Shown: positions 29,803 to 38,130, numbered from the stretch's first letter. The stretch: DNA of 64,000 nt from Flavobacteriales bacterium (GCA_002862785.1 PKDZ01000072.1:1-64000), one strand, 5' to 3'. Notes: generated from the letters alone by a model not told the origin. A program made the numbers and translations.

Positions 29803-29949
29803 GGACGCCAACAGACTGGCACCTTCAACAGAAGGTGAGCCTTCCATCACAATGGAGGGATGTGGGTTGTATTGTATCTGAACACCTCCTGATCAGTGCT
29901 CGGATAGGTGGGTTCATCCACACCTTCGAAACCCCACATGGACGCCATC

Positions 29950-30318
29950 ATGAAACACATTCTGACTCTCTTGGCGCTGGCTTGTGCCTCCACCAGCCTG
30001 TTCGCCCAGAACTCCACCCTGACCCTCTACATCACCTCGACCATTCCGGGATCAACCGAATTGACCGTCTCCGCCGTGCCAATGGGCACAAATGACACCA
30101 CCGTGGTGGATGTCGTCATGGTCACGGACACCGACGAAACCGTCGTGGTGTATGCCTTGCCTGACTCGATCGGAGGCGCCTTGGTTCTTCTCTCATACGC
30201 CTGCGATGGGGTCGACATGGAGGTTCCTGCCGGATTTGCGTTCGGCCCCAACACGCCCGGAGGTGACCCAATGGCGTTGGCGCAAGCCCCTCGTCGTCCG
30301 CTGAACAACTGGAGTTGA
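29950..30318 (+). CDS. Small secreted protein, unknown
   Basis: 122-aa secreted protein not recognised. The signal peptide MKHILTLLALACASTSLFAQ ends at residue 20. The mature part is rich in Thr/Val and looks like a single small beta-sandwich (TLTLYITSTIPGSTELTVSA), followed by a Pro/Gly-rich tail ending PRRPLNNWS. Two further in-frame ATGs lie upstream (29908, 29938), but only 29950 starts a signal peptide. The next gene begins 13 nt downstream, so both are likely one transcript. The 147-bp gap before it holds no clear promoter or terminator. Confidence 0.55.
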   Translation: MKHILTLLALACASTSLFAQNSTLTLYITSTIPGSTELTVSAVPMGTNDTTVVDVVMVTDTDETVVVYALPDSIGGALVLLSYACDGVDMEVPAGFAFGPNTPGGDPMALAQAPRRPLNNWS

Positions 30319-30331
30319 CTACCTTACTCCT

Positions 30332-30979
30332 ATGTATCGGCTTTTTCTACTCTTCGCCCTCGTTCCCACGATGGCCATGGCCCAGTCCCACTCCATCGAT
30401 TCGCATGAGGTGTACCTCTCGGGCAATGCGGATGCCGCGAGCGTGGCCAACAACACCTACTACCAAGCCATTGACCAAGTCCAAGTCGAATGGTCCATCA
30501 TCGAGGTCGTGGGACCGACAGAATGGGAGCATTCCTTCTGTTTTCCCAATTGCAACATCATCGGGGTCGTGGCGGGCAACAACACCTTCCCAGCCTCCAG
30601 CGAGCAATACCTCAACTGTCATGTTTATCCCAATGGCGTCGCGGGAGAAGGCCATGTGCGCATGTTGCTGACAACCAATGCCTCGGTACAGGACACGGTC
30701 ACGTGGTTTGCCACGATCGATGCCGTAGCCGCTGTGGGAGACGCTTCGGAACTGGCCATTCAGGCACACCCCAATCCGTGTGCGGGCCGCTTGAACCTGA
30801 GTGGATTGCCCTTGGGTGCTGACGTCACGTTCTGCGATGCGTCCGGCCAATGCGTGCGCCGAATGGCCATCACCGAAACGCACGAGCTGACCGTCGAGGA
30901 CCTGCCCACCGGACTGCTGTTCATGACGGTCACCGACCAGAATGAGGTCCTGTTGCGGCAGCGCATTGTGTCCCTCTAA
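30332..30979 (+). CDS. Secreted protein with short T9SS type A tail
   Basis: 215-aa secreted protein of unknown function. Signal peptide 1-18 (ALVPTMAMAQ). The middle (about 20-135) is a beta-rich domain with a Cys pair (SFCFPNCN), possibly a disulfide. The end has a T9SS type A-like sorting domain: AIQAHPNPCAGRLNLSG (about 145-161), VTFCDASGQCVRR, LPTGLLFMTVTDQNEVLLRQRIVSL. Type A domains send the protein through the T9SS to the surface. It follows the previous small secreted protein by 13 nt, which suggests a two-gene exoprotein operon. Confidence 0.65.
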   Translation: MYRLFLLFALVPTMAMAQSHSIDSHEVYLSGNADAASVANNTYYQAIDQVQVEWSIIEVVGPTEWEHSFCFPNCNIIGVVAGNNTFPASSEQYLNCHVYPNGVAGEGHVRMLLTTNASVQDTVTWFATIDAVAAVGDASELAIQAHPNPCAGRLNLSGLPLGADVTFCDASGQCVRRMAITETHELTVEDLPTGLLFMTVTDQNEVLLRQRIVSL

Positions 30980-31200
30980 AGGGCGTCCAAACCCCAAGTG
31001 GAACCGGTGAATTTCACACAGGGGTAATACACTGATCGAGGGTGGTTTGACCACATCGCGCGGTTGCCGATGCGGTGCCCCAACACCACCTCCCCCACGG
31101 CGGCCCCCAACACGATCTGCGACAGTGAATCCATGGCGCAAAGGTCGGTCGCCCCACACGAGGCTCGGGTTATTCAATTGCACCCCACATTGTGCCCGAC

Positions 31201-31692
31201 ATGGACCTGACCTTCATTCCGTACGACCCAGCCTACCGGAAGGCCTTCTTCGATCTGAACAAGGCTTGGCTGGAGGCCCATTTTCTACTCGAACCCTACG
31301 ACATTCAAGTCCTCTCCGACCCCGAGACCATGGTGCTCGAGCCCGGTGGCGAGGTCCATTTCGGTCTGCTCGACGGGGAAGCAATCGCCACGTTTGCCCT
31401 GACCCCGCGCGCAGAAGGCACGCTGGAGCTCAACAAGATGGCCGTGAAGGCGTCACACCGGTCGCACGGATACGGCCACCAGATGATGAAATACCTCATC
31501 GGCCTTTGCCGCAAGCGAGGCGTGCACACACTGGAATTGTATTCGCACACCTCCTTGGCCAGCGCCATCCACCTCTACCGCAAATTCGGGTTTGAGGTCA
31601 TCCCCCTCCCCGACGACTGCGTCTACGACCGGGCCGACATCCGAATGCAACTGGCCCTGTCATCGCGGCCAAAACATCCCGTCGACGGCTGA
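31201..31692 (+). CDS. GNAT-family N-acetyltransferase
   Basis: 163-aa cytosolic acyl-CoA-dependent N-acetyltransferase; the substrate is unknown. The GNAT core is visible: LELNKMAVKASHRSHGYGHQMM (about 79-100) contains motif A (Q/RxxGxG/A; here RSHGYG), followed by ELYSHTSLASAIHLYRKFGFE (motif B, about 118-138). An in-frame GTG at 31192 would add three residues; ATG 31201 is preferred. It stands alone, 221 bp after the previous gene, and converges with the DUF2490 gene. That gap shows nothing recognisable. Confidence 0.87.
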   Translation: MDLTFIPYDPAYRKAFFDLNKAWLEAHFLLEPYDIQVLSDPETMVLEPGGEVHFGLLDGEAIATFALTPRAEGTLELNKMAVKASHRSHGYGHQMMKYLIGLCRKRGVHTLELYSHTSLASAIHLYRKFGFEVIPLPDDCVYDRADIRMQLALSSRPKHPVDG

Positions 31693-31732
31693 CCACCAGT
31701 GTGTTCAATCCGTTCGCACCCCCAAGGATGCG

Positions 31733-32560
31733 TTACTCCCCTTGGGACAGGGTGAAGAAGGCGGTGGTCTGCAGGTACCAATAGTGGGACCAGCCGAGGC
31801 TGCCTTCAGCGCCGAGCTGCTTCCAACTCACCACGAGGGGGCCAGCGTCCCACCGGAAGCGGTCGTTGACCTTGCGGCTGTATTGGAGTGAGCTCCACGC
31901 CTCGCGGAAGCGGTCTTCGCCCGAAGCGACCTTGGCCCCATCCCACGCTTCCACGAAGCCTTCTGTACTGGCCACCACCGCACCTTGTCCCAGCCCCACG
32001 GAGGCACCGATCTGCTGGCGCAATCGGGGACGCACCAACCACGTGGCTTCCGGCTGGGGTGCGAGGTCCTCGATGAACCGTTGGTCCCAGCGCATGCGCC
32101 ACCACCACGAGACTGTCTCCCCTTTGTGTTGGTATTTGGATTGCAGCCAAACCCGGTGCTCATTGCGGGTGTCGCGCTCCACGCCCTCGGCCCGGACCAC
32201 ATTGCTCGGCACCCACTCGTGGGTGTAGCTGCCCGTCAAGGACCAGGCGGGGCTCAGTGTGCGCGTCACATCGAATTCCGTGTAGGCAAACACCAGCGCG
32301 CGGACGCTTCGACCATCCTCTACCTCGCCCGGCCCGTAGGCGTCCATGACGTTCGTCGCGCCAAACGACGGCCTCAGCTGTTCCATCGGCAGGATGCAGG
32401 CAAACGAGTAATTCTCGACGTACCAGCCTTCGCCGATCGGCATCCCGACATCCACTGTGGGCATGACCCCGTAGAGGTGAATGTGCTGTTGGGACTGGGC
32501 GACAGTCAGCAGGCCCATCATTCCGGCGAACAACGCGCCCCATCGGTATGCAGTCATCAT
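31733..32560 (-). CDS. DUF2490-like outer-membrane beta-barrel protein
   Basis: 275-aa protein with signal peptide (1-23, LLTVAQSQ). The body has long amphipathic strands with paired aromatic residues (HRVWLQSKYQHKGETVSWWWRMRWDQRF at about 133-160) like the DUF2490 family of predicted outer-membrane barrels; the function is unknown. It is transcribed away from the GNAT gene and lies 42 nt downstream of GH30 on the same strand, so it could be co-transcribed with GH30. A decayed copy of its last 37 or so codons lies at 35614-35727 in opposite orientation. Confidence 0.7.
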   Translation of the reverse strand: MMTAYRWGALFAGMMGLLTVAQSQQHIHLYGVMPTVDVGMPIGEGWYVENYSFACILPMEQLRPSFGATNVMDAYGPGEVEDGRSVRALVFAYTEFDVTRTLSPAWSLTGSYTHEWVPSNVVRAEGVERDTRNEHRVWLQSKYQHKGETVSWWWRMRWDQRFIEDLAPQPEATWLVRPRLRQQIGASVGLGQGAVVASTEGFVEAWDGAKVASGEDRFREAWSSLQYSRKVNDRFRWDAGPLVVSWKQLGAEGSLGWSHYWYLQTTAFFTLSQGE

Positions 32561-32602
32561 GGGGCGAAAGTCGGCCCCAAGGATTGCCCCTGTGTTAAGT
32601 GG

Positions 32603-34078
32603 TCAATAGACCAGGGTCTGCATGGCGTGCGGCAGGATGCTCGCCTTGACTTGCTGGTCACCCACGATGAGTGCATAGTCCATCGGCTCGTCCGTACGGT
32701 TCATCACCACGGTCACCTTTTCGCCCGACGGATTCTCAAACGTGGTGCTTTCGAGGGTGCTGCGGCTGGTCGCGGTGCTCACGCGGCGCGCACCCGGCTC
32801 GATGAATTTCGAGAAGTGACCGATGTAGTAGTAGGTCGGTGTCAGGATCAACTCGTCGGTCTGCGTGTCGCCGTGGATGGGCGCAAAGCAGAAGTTCTGG
32901 ACGTGATTGGGCCCTCCCCCTTCGTTGAGCAGGATGTTCCAATCCGTCCAGCCCACGGTGCCGCTGTTGAAGTCGTTGATCATGCTGTTGCCGTAGCGCT
33001 CGGCGTTGGACCAGCGCTCGTAGTGGTCGCTGTCAAAGCCCTCCTGGCACCCTTCCGTGAACATCAGCTTCTTGTCCGGAAACGACTCCTGGATCAGCTT
33101 GAGGTTGTCGTACTTCGGCAAGCCACCAGTCCAGGTCTCGTACCAATGGAACCCGGTGCCCCACGCGTAGGACGCGGCCACGGAATCCTCGAAAATGGTG
33201 TTGGCGCGGTGCGTGATCAGGTCGCGGTTGTGGTCCCACACCACAATGTTCTTGTCGCCGTACCCGGCGGCGTCCATGGCCGGACCGAGGTGGTACTTCA
33301 GGAAGTCCCGCTCCTGCTCCGCCGTGTAGATGCACGACTCCCAGCGCTGCACCGCCATGGGCTCATTCTGGATGGTCACCCCCCACACGGGCAACCCTTG
33401 CGCTTCGTAGGCCTCGATGAACTTCACGAAATACTGCGCCCACGCCCCGTAGAACTCCGGCAGCAGCGAGCCACCGTACAGCATGTTGTTGTTGGTTTTC
33501 ATGAACGCCGGCGGGCTCCACGGGCTGGCATAAAATACCAGGTCCTCACCCACCATTTCCGCCGCCCGCTGGATCATGGGGATGCGCTTCACGGTGTCCG
33601 GCGCGATGGAGAACGTTTCCAGCTCCGCATCTCCCTCCTCGATGTAGGTGTGGCTTCCGAGACCAAAGTCACAGGAATGGATGCTGGTGCGGATGATGGT
33701 GTATCCGATGCCCTCCTCCCCGTAGTAGGCCTTCAGCAACGCCTCCTGCTTCGCCGGGCTCATCTGCGAGAACACCTCCGCTGAGGCGTCGGTGATCGCC
33801 CCACCAATGCCGAGGAACGTCTGGAACTTCTTGTTGGGGTTGACGAAAATGGCCACCTCCGTTTCGAGGGGCTGATTCGCCGCTTCGAAATCCAGTCGTC
33901 CTCCATCCGCCAGCCGCATCTCCGTGTTCTCAGCCGTGGCATACACCTGCGCCGACGTCAGGGCTTCCGCTGAAGCGGGAGCCACTGCAGAGTCAGCAGC
34001 CACAGAAGAAACGTCCGTCGCAGGCGGCGTGCCGCAGGAAACAAGGCCAAGAACAAGGGGCAAGGCGAATCGAAACAT
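32603..34078 (-). CDS. GH30-family glucanase lipoprotein
   Basis: 491-aa glycoside hydrolase of family 30 (glucosylceramidase/beta-1,6-glucanase/beta-glucosidase group). The signal has lipobox GLVSC (Cys15) and is followed by a low-complexity Ala/Ser linker (16-45). The catalytic (beta/alpha)8 domain starts at QTFLGIGGAITDASAEV (86-102). The acid/base is Glu239 in TIQNEP and the nucleophile Glu342 in FTEGC. The C-terminal beta-domain (about 430-491) is typical. GH30 enzymes in flavobacterial laminarin PULs remove beta-1,6 branches, which would complement GH16, GH5 and GH3 here. It lies about 13 kb from GH3 and is not in the same operon. A TAAACTTG box is on the minus strand at about 34106. 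Confidence 0.93.
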   Translation of the reverse strand: MFRFALPLVLGLVSCGTPPATDVSSVAADSAVAPASAEALTSAQVYATAENTEMRLADGGRLDFEAANQPLETEVAIFVNPNKKFQTFLGIGGAITDASAEVFSQMSPAKQEALLKAYYGEEGIGYTIIRTSIHSCDFGLGSHTYIEEGDAELETFSIAPDTVKRIPMIQRAAEMVGEDLVFYASPWSPPAFMKTNNNMLYGGSLLPEFYGAWAQYFVKFIEAYEAQGLPVWGVTIQNEPMAVQRWESCIYTAEQERDFLKYHLGPAMDAAGYGDKNIVVWDHNRDLITHRANTIFEDSVAASYAWGTGFHWYETWTGGLPKYDNLKLIQESFPDKKLMFTEGCQEGFDSDHYERWSNAERYGNSMINDFNSGTVGWTDWNILLNEGGGPNHVQNFCFAPIHGDTQTDELILTPTYYYIGHFSKFIEPGARRVSTATSRSTLESTTFENPSGEKVTVVMNRTDEPMDYALIVGDQQVKASILPHAMQTLVY

Positions 34079-34157
34079 GGTATCAGATTTGGTGCCGCAA
34101 GTTTACCCCCGAACGAGAACGTGCTGGCGTCGGGGATAAAACGATGTGGCCCGGGGG

Positions 34158-34398
34158 TCACCGAGGCAGCTGCAACGCCCGTACTTCCTCTTCGAAGAAG
34201 GCGTCCAACACCGCCCGGGTGGCATCGTCCAAGCGGTGTTGCATCGCCTCAATGTTGACCAGCAATTGGGCTTCCGAGACCGCGCCCGGAATCACCGTGC
34301 TCACAGCGTCAAACGACGTGCAGAACGAGAGAGCGGCGGACATCAGCCGCTCCTCACCGACGATTTCCTTCACCCGATTTATACCGAATAAGAGTTTG
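34158..34398 (-). pseudogene. C-terminal fragment of an aldo/keto reductase
   Basis: The minus-strand frame encodes about 70 residues matching the C-terminus of aldo/keto reductases: SAALSFCTSFDAVSTVIPGA corresponds to the conserved last strand/helix with the IPG motif, followed by a helix and stop. The N-terminal 230 or so residues, including the catalytic tetrad, are missing. The frame runs into a stop codon upstream (about 34397), where base composition shifts to the AT-richer island. The only start inside is a GTG at 34373. This is a truncated remnant at the island edge. Confidence 0.75.
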
Positions 34399-34490
34399 GC
34401 TCAAGTTAACGCCCCGTGAATTGACCCAGCAGGACAAAGCCCCCCAACCCCGATGTTGTGATGAAGACCTTTTCGAGATTGTCCACAAAC

Positions 34491-34520
34491 AAAAAGAGCC
34501 CTGCATGACGCAGGGCCCTT
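34491..34520 (-). terminator. Rho-independent terminator
   Basis: Stem GCCCTGC/GCAGGGC (34498-34504 with 34510-34516), loop of five, followed on the minus strand by TCTTTTTG. It lies 43 nt after the stop of the minus-strand SnoaL-like gene. Confidence 0.85.
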
Positions 34521-34562
34521 TCCGTCTGGAATGATCTGTCCTGGAGCGGACTCAGAATACGA

Positions 34563-35081
34563 TCATTCGCTCGCTTTGGCTGCAGCGTAAGCGGCGGCTT
34601 CTGCATTCTGAGCATCCTCGCTCCAATACCCGTGCAATTCGACAATGCGACCATCCTCCCACTTGTAGCCAAAGTGACCGCGGTTGGAGTAGCTGTCTCC
34701 TGTGGTTTGACCATCTCCTGTCCAAGTGAACCAAGAGCGCGACCAGACCTCTCCATCGCTCCAGTATTCGGATTGGATGCGCATGTCTTTGATGTCAATG
34801 TTGCTGTAGAGTGCGTCATGGTGCATTTTGAATCCGCCCATGAGGTTCTCCCTTCCAGAGAATTCCAGGTTGTTGATTTTGCACACCACATCTTCGGCAT
34901 ACAAGTCCATGACGTCCCATTCGTTTTGAACGTATTTGTCAAAGAGAAGCTCAATCTTGGCTGAGAACTCGTCGTCCATGCTCACTGTAGGCTGTTCCAC
35001 GGCTCCGTTCTGATCGGCTGGTGCGCATCCGAAGAGCATTGCTGCTGCCCAAAGGACCAGTGTGTAAGGTGCTTTGTTCAT
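34563..35081 (-). CDS. SnoaL/NTF2-like lipoprotein
   Basis: 172-aa lipoprotein: signal MNKAPYTLVLWAAAMLFGC with Cys19. The mature domain (about 38-160) has the cone-like NTF2/SnoaL pattern: a helical start (IELLFDKYVQNEWDVMDLYAEDVVCKINN), then GRENLMGGFKMHHDALYSNI, then long strands (SRSWFTWTGDG, GHFGYKWEDGRIVELHGYW). Such domains are enzymes or ligand binders; no catalytic residues can be named. The tail is Ala/Glu-rich. The start at 35081 is chosen for the lipobox; the open frame continues 27 codons upstream without a signal. It is the first intact gene inside the island and is followed by a good terminator. Confidence 0.7.
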   Translation of the reverse strand: MNKAPYTLVLWAAAMLFGCAPADQNGAVEQPTVSMDDEFSAKIELLFDKYVQNEWDVMDLYAEDVVCKINNLEFSGRENLMGGFKMHHDALYSNIDIKDMRIQSEYWSDGEVWSRSWFTWTGDGQTTGDSYSNRGHFGYKWEDGRIVELHGYWSEDAQNAEAAAYAAAKASE

Positions 35082-35231
35082 TTGATTTGATTTGTATGCA
35101 CCGTAAATAATGATATGGAGCATTATGCTGACATGAACTGCCTTTGATGTTGTCAACACCAAAACCAGCGCTCATGAGAGACACCAAACCGCTTCGCGGA
35201 TCATTGAGCCACAACTCGAGCCCTTGGGGGC

Positions 35232-35513
35232 TCAAATCTGTTTGAGCTCATAGATCTCGTACGATTCCATCACTTCATCAAAAACGGGCTTCGACACTGG
35301 ATTCGACCCGTCCAAAAAGGCATGTAACGCGTCCATGTCGTGGACTGCAATTTTGAACATGACTTTGCTTTGATCCGGGGCCACAGTGCCGATGGTCTTG
35401 CTGAGGTCAGCAACCTTCTTCCTTTCAGCAATCCCCGCATCGGATTGCATGAATTCCATGAATTTTGGGAATTGGCCAGCTTTCAGCATTCCGACGACGA
35501 GTAAATCCTTCAT
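35232..35513 (-). CDS. Small ferredoxin-fold-like protein, unknown
   Basis: 93-aa cytosolic protein (start at 35513; an in-frame ATG at 35546 would add 11 residues). It reads MKDLLVVGMLKAGQFPKFMEF... with a strand-helix-strand pattern (VMFKIAVHDMDALHAFLDG, FDEVMESYEIYEL) reminiscent of small dimeric alpha/beta-barrel or antibiotic-monooxygenase-like (ABM) domains. I cannot assign a family. It lies about 150 nt upstream of the SnoaL-like gene on the same strand inside the island. Confidence 0.5.
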   Translation of the reverse strand: MKDLLVVGMLKAGQFPKFMEFMQSDAGIAERKKVADLSKTIGTVAPDQSKVMFKIAVHDMDALHAFLDGSNPVSKPVFDEVMESYEIYELKQI

Positions 35514-35613
35514 GTCTTTTTGCCGCAAGAACGGGCCGAAAATCATAAATCCAGCTCATCATCTCGGGAAGTAGTGAACTACACTCATGTGCCAATCCTC
35601 CAGTCTCATCTAG

Positions 35614-35727
35614 GTCGAAACAGGGGCTCTCATTGTGAGCTGAAAGCAGCTCGGCGCAGAAGGAAGTCTCGGCTGGTCCCATTACTGGTGCCTGCAATCC
35701 ACTGCGTTCTTCACTTTGGGACTTTGA
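35614..35727 (+). pseudogene. Decayed 3' fragment of a DUF2490-like gene
   Basis: The plus-strand frame starting at 35614 reads ETGALIVS, then a TGA at 35641 where the intact gene has Trp, then KQLGAEGSLGWSHYW and CLQSTAFFTLGL and a stop. The DUF2490 gene at 31733-32560 ends VVSWKQLGAEGSLGWSHYW, YLQTTAFFTLSQGE. The fragment is thus a mutated copy of only the last 37 or so codons, in opposite orientation and about 3.9 kb away. Weaker similarity seems to extend a little upstream (about 35600). The rest of the 35547-35834 gap holds nothing I recognise. Confidence 0.7.
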
Positions 35728-35834
35728 TGTCTGCAGCTGCATGGTGGGTCCTGTTGTCACCCTGACGACATGCAGCTTGGCCGATTGACCGGAGGGTTTA
35801 TTAAGTGGCATAATTCTTGATATTTGGGGGGGGC

Positions 35835-36611
35835 ATGCCCATTTACACCGCCCCAAAACACGTTTTCGCCTGGTTGTTAGCCGCATTGATTCTTCTGTCT
35901 TCTTGTTCGAGCAGCATTCTCATCTCTTCAGTCCCAAGCAAGGCAGATGTTTATGCCAACGGGGAGTATATCGGCCAAACTCCTGTGCGCCATCGGGATT
36001 CGGAAGTCGGTGGAAGCCTGCTGGATTTGCAGATTGAAAAAGAGGGTTACGAAGTCCTCACAACTGGAGTAGAAAAAAGGGGGAGAATCAACCTCTGGGC
36101 ATTGATGGGGTGTTGGATGCTTTTTCCATTGGCATGGCTGGAAATGTATCCTAAGCGATATCTGGGCCGTTTGCAGCCGATCACGAAAGAGCATTCTCCG
36201 CTGCATGTGGAGGTCCAGACGAGTGAGGCTGTTGGCTCAAATATTTTCGTTGTGGTCCTCGAGAATGCGCCTTGCCATGGTTCGACCAACGCCTCAGTGC
36301 TCGAGGCTTCAATTGGCATCCGGCTGATGGAAAAATATCGGGTGCTGGAGCGACAAGCATTGGATGTGGTCAGTGCAGAGCAGCATCGAAACATGACTTG
36401 GATACACGATGAGTCGAGCATCGTGGATGCAGGCAAATTCTCTGGAGCGAGAGGGGTGGTCATGGTGAGCCGGTTCTGCGATCAGCGGTCTACATTAACC
36501 TCCATGCGCTTCGTGGATTGTGAAAGCGGTGCTCTGCATTGGGCGGTGCTGGCTAAAAATCAAACTGTGGACGTGCTGGTGCAAGCGCTGTTCAATCATT
36601 TGGATTCGTGA
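35835..36611 (+). CDS. PEGA-domain lipoprotein
   Basis: 258-aa lipoprotein with a long signal (Cys24 in LLSSC). A PEGA-type domain follows directly (SVPSKADVYANGEYIGQTPVRHRD, about 30-55), then a GYEVL strand and a hydrophobic segment (INLWALMGCWMLFPLAWLEM, about 85-104) that may be a membrane anchor. The C-terminal half (about 130-258) is an alpha/beta domain with EASIGIRLMEKYRVLERQALD and a VVMVSRFCD strand, resembling CsgG-like or curli-type assembly proteins only loosely. Function unknown. An in-frame ATG at 35817 gives a worse signal. It is the only plus-strand intact gene of the island. Confidence 0.65.
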   Translation: MPIYTAPKHVFAWLLAALILLSSCSSSILISSVPSKADVYANGEYIGQTPVRHRDSEVGGSLLDLQIEKEGYEVLTTGVEKRGRINLWALMGCWMLFPLAWLEMYPKRYLGRLQPITKEHSPLHVEVQTSEAVGSNIFVVVLENAPCHGSTNASVLEASIGIRLMEKYRVLERQALDVVSAEQHRNMTWIHDESSIVDAGKFSGARGVVMVSRFCDQRSTLTSMRFVDCESGALHWAVLAKNQTVDVLVQALFNHLDS

Positions 36612-37029
36612 AACCGGCTACCGGCATCAATCATGATTGCCCGTCCAGATTCTCAGAATTTTGGAGCCCCTTGAGGGTAAATGTGGAGCCCCCGAAGGAG
36701 CCCCCTTTCATCCGCGGCACAACACCCGAAACCCCAGTAAACATTGGTGTTTTTCTTTTTCACACGCTTGCCTTCACCATTAGAAAAAGAGTGCTTTACA
36801 CCTCTTCGTGGAGCCGGGGGGAGTGTAGACACCCCCTCTGACCCCCAATGATTCCTGGCCATTCAGCGCTTGATTCTTTCATATCACCTATTGTGTCACC
36901 TATTTGATGCAAACTTAAAAGGATCTGAATTCCTTGTGCTGCGAGTTTACCCCTGGAATGGTTAAGCTTGGCATTCTTACAGTGCGAAACCCCTCAAACA
37001 GAAGCCGAACACCATCAACCTAATAATAG
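36612..37029. other. Gene-free gap inside the island containing an ssrA-like repeat
   Basis: 418 bp without a supported gene. It contains the ssrA-like repeat at 36808-36824, three GGAGCCCC runs between 36662 and 36705, and two direct 9-bp repeats TCACCTATT at 36884 and 36896. Short open frames on the minus strand run through it but have no recognisable product. Confidence 0.5.
36808..36824 (-). repeat. ssrA 3'-end copy C (probable att remnant)
   Basis: GTGGAGCCGGGGGGAGT is identical over 17 bp to 40153-40169, the acceptor-stem end of the tmRNA gene, in the same orientation. Beyond this the T-loop sequence differs (GTAGACACCCCC). Confidence 0.65.
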
Positions 37030-38130
37030 TCACACAAAATGTCGCTTTAGCCGATTGATGGGCGATTCGAACAAGCGCCAGCTCAACTCAGACACTGCGA
37101 TGCTCAACGCAACGCTCGTGGCAAGGCTGGTCAAACCAAAAAACACACCTCTGGTATGCCCAAGGACCAACAAGTCGTACCCAACCTCCGGAGCATGACA
37201 AAAATCCAGAACACCCTCCACCATGAGAGGAACGAACTTATGCCATACGTAGAGGCCGTAGCTGATCATGCCAATGCGTCGAATGAGATGGTGACGCAAA
37301 AATGTTCCTGTCCAAGCGGAGGAGACACCTGACGCACATCTTGCAACCACAAAACCAAATAACCCGACCATCCCGACGTTCAGCAGGGGGACAATTTTTT
37401 CCACGCCATAGAACTTGCCAACCCAACCTACAACCATCATCAATGCTGCCAACATCATCCACCGGTTGCGATGACGAAGGGCATTCACCGACTTGGCACC
37501 AAAAAATGCTATCAAACTGCCAAGGCCCAAGGCATGTAGATTGTAGAACAACAAAAGGTTGACCTTAGATTCCACAAAAAACCATGGTTCTACCAGCCTC
37601 AGGATCACACTTAAGGCTATGGAAAAGACGGTGATCCGGACAAATGAAGATTTGGCCGTCAGCAACACGAGCAGCGGCCAAATCAAATAGAACTGTTCCT
37701 CCACACTCAACGACCACAAGTGCCCTCCTAATTCAGGCCAATGGCCAAGCATACTGATGTAAACGTTGCTCAGGTAAAACACATGCCACGCCAAGCCCTC
37801 ATGCCAATTCATCCAACCAGCAAAGGCACACAGTCCGAGTACGAGGTAGTACAGTGGGAAAATTCGGAGAAACCGTCGGGCATAAAAATCCTTGAGACTT
37901 TTGCTCAGCTTCACATCCTTTGAGCGCAACAAAATTGACGTGATCAAAAATCCACTGAGCACAAAGAAGAGTTGAACACCTGCGCTGCCAAACGGCAAAG
38001 ACAGTTGATACTTCAATGGAAAGAAGTGTGCAAAAAGTACAGAGCTTACGGCTAACGCCCGCAGGCCATCGAGCTCGGGCATATATTCCAGCTTGGAATT
38101 CACACTTGAAAAATAAAGCAGGATTAACAA
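37030..38130 (-). CDS. Acyltransferase-3 (OafA/YrhL-like) membrane protein
   Basis: 366-aa integral membrane acyltransferase of family 3, which transfers acyl groups to sugars of surface polysaccharides or similar substrates. Visible motifs: MPELDGLRALAVSSVLFAHFF (17-37, with the conserved RA and His), GSAGVQLFFVLSGFLIT (49-65), FYARRFLRIFPLYYL, and HLWSLSVEEQFYLIWPL (about 137-153). About ten membrane helices follow, and the C-terminus WRLFESPINRLKRHF is typical. It could start at 38130 or 38082 (M17). It is the only gene between repeats C and B. Cell-surface acylation is a common cargo of islands that change phage receptors (inference). Confidence 0.9.
   Translation of the reverse strand: MLILLYFSSVNSKLEYMPELDGLRALAVSSVLFAHFFPLKYQLSLPFGSAGVQLFFVLSGFLITSILLRSKDVKLSKSLKDFYARRFLRIFPLYYLVLGLCAFAGWMNWHEGLAWHVFYLSNVYISMLGHWPELGGHLWSLSVEEQFYLIWPLLVLLTAKSSFVRITVFSIALSVILRLVEPWFFVESKVNLLLFYNLHALGLGSLIAFFGAKSVNALRHRNRWMMLAALMMVVGWVGKFYGVEKIVPLLNVGMVGLFGFVVARCASGVSSAWTGTFLRHHLIRRIGMISYGLYVWHKFVPLMVEGVLDFCHAPEVGYDLLVLGHTRGVFFGLTSLATSVALSIAVSELSWRLFESPINRLKRHFV

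Noticed and set aside
31693-31760. Inverted repeat CCCAAGG/CCTTGGG between the GNAT and DUF2490 genes, considered as terminator
   Set aside because: Loop of about 12 bases and no T-tract; the repeat lies partly inside the DUF2490 coding end.
36631-36741. Short minus-strand frame containing KGGSFGGSTFTLKGL
   Set aside because: The phrase looks protein-like and lies in the island gap, but the frame is only about 36 codons, has no recognised family and no promoter. Kept only as part of the gap description.
36808-36960. Minus-strand frame running through ssrA copy C (ILLSLHQIGDTIGDMKESS), considered as an integrase end
   Set aside because: No tyrosine-recombinase motif (R...HxxR...Y) is visible and the frame is under 60 codons, so I do not call an integrase.
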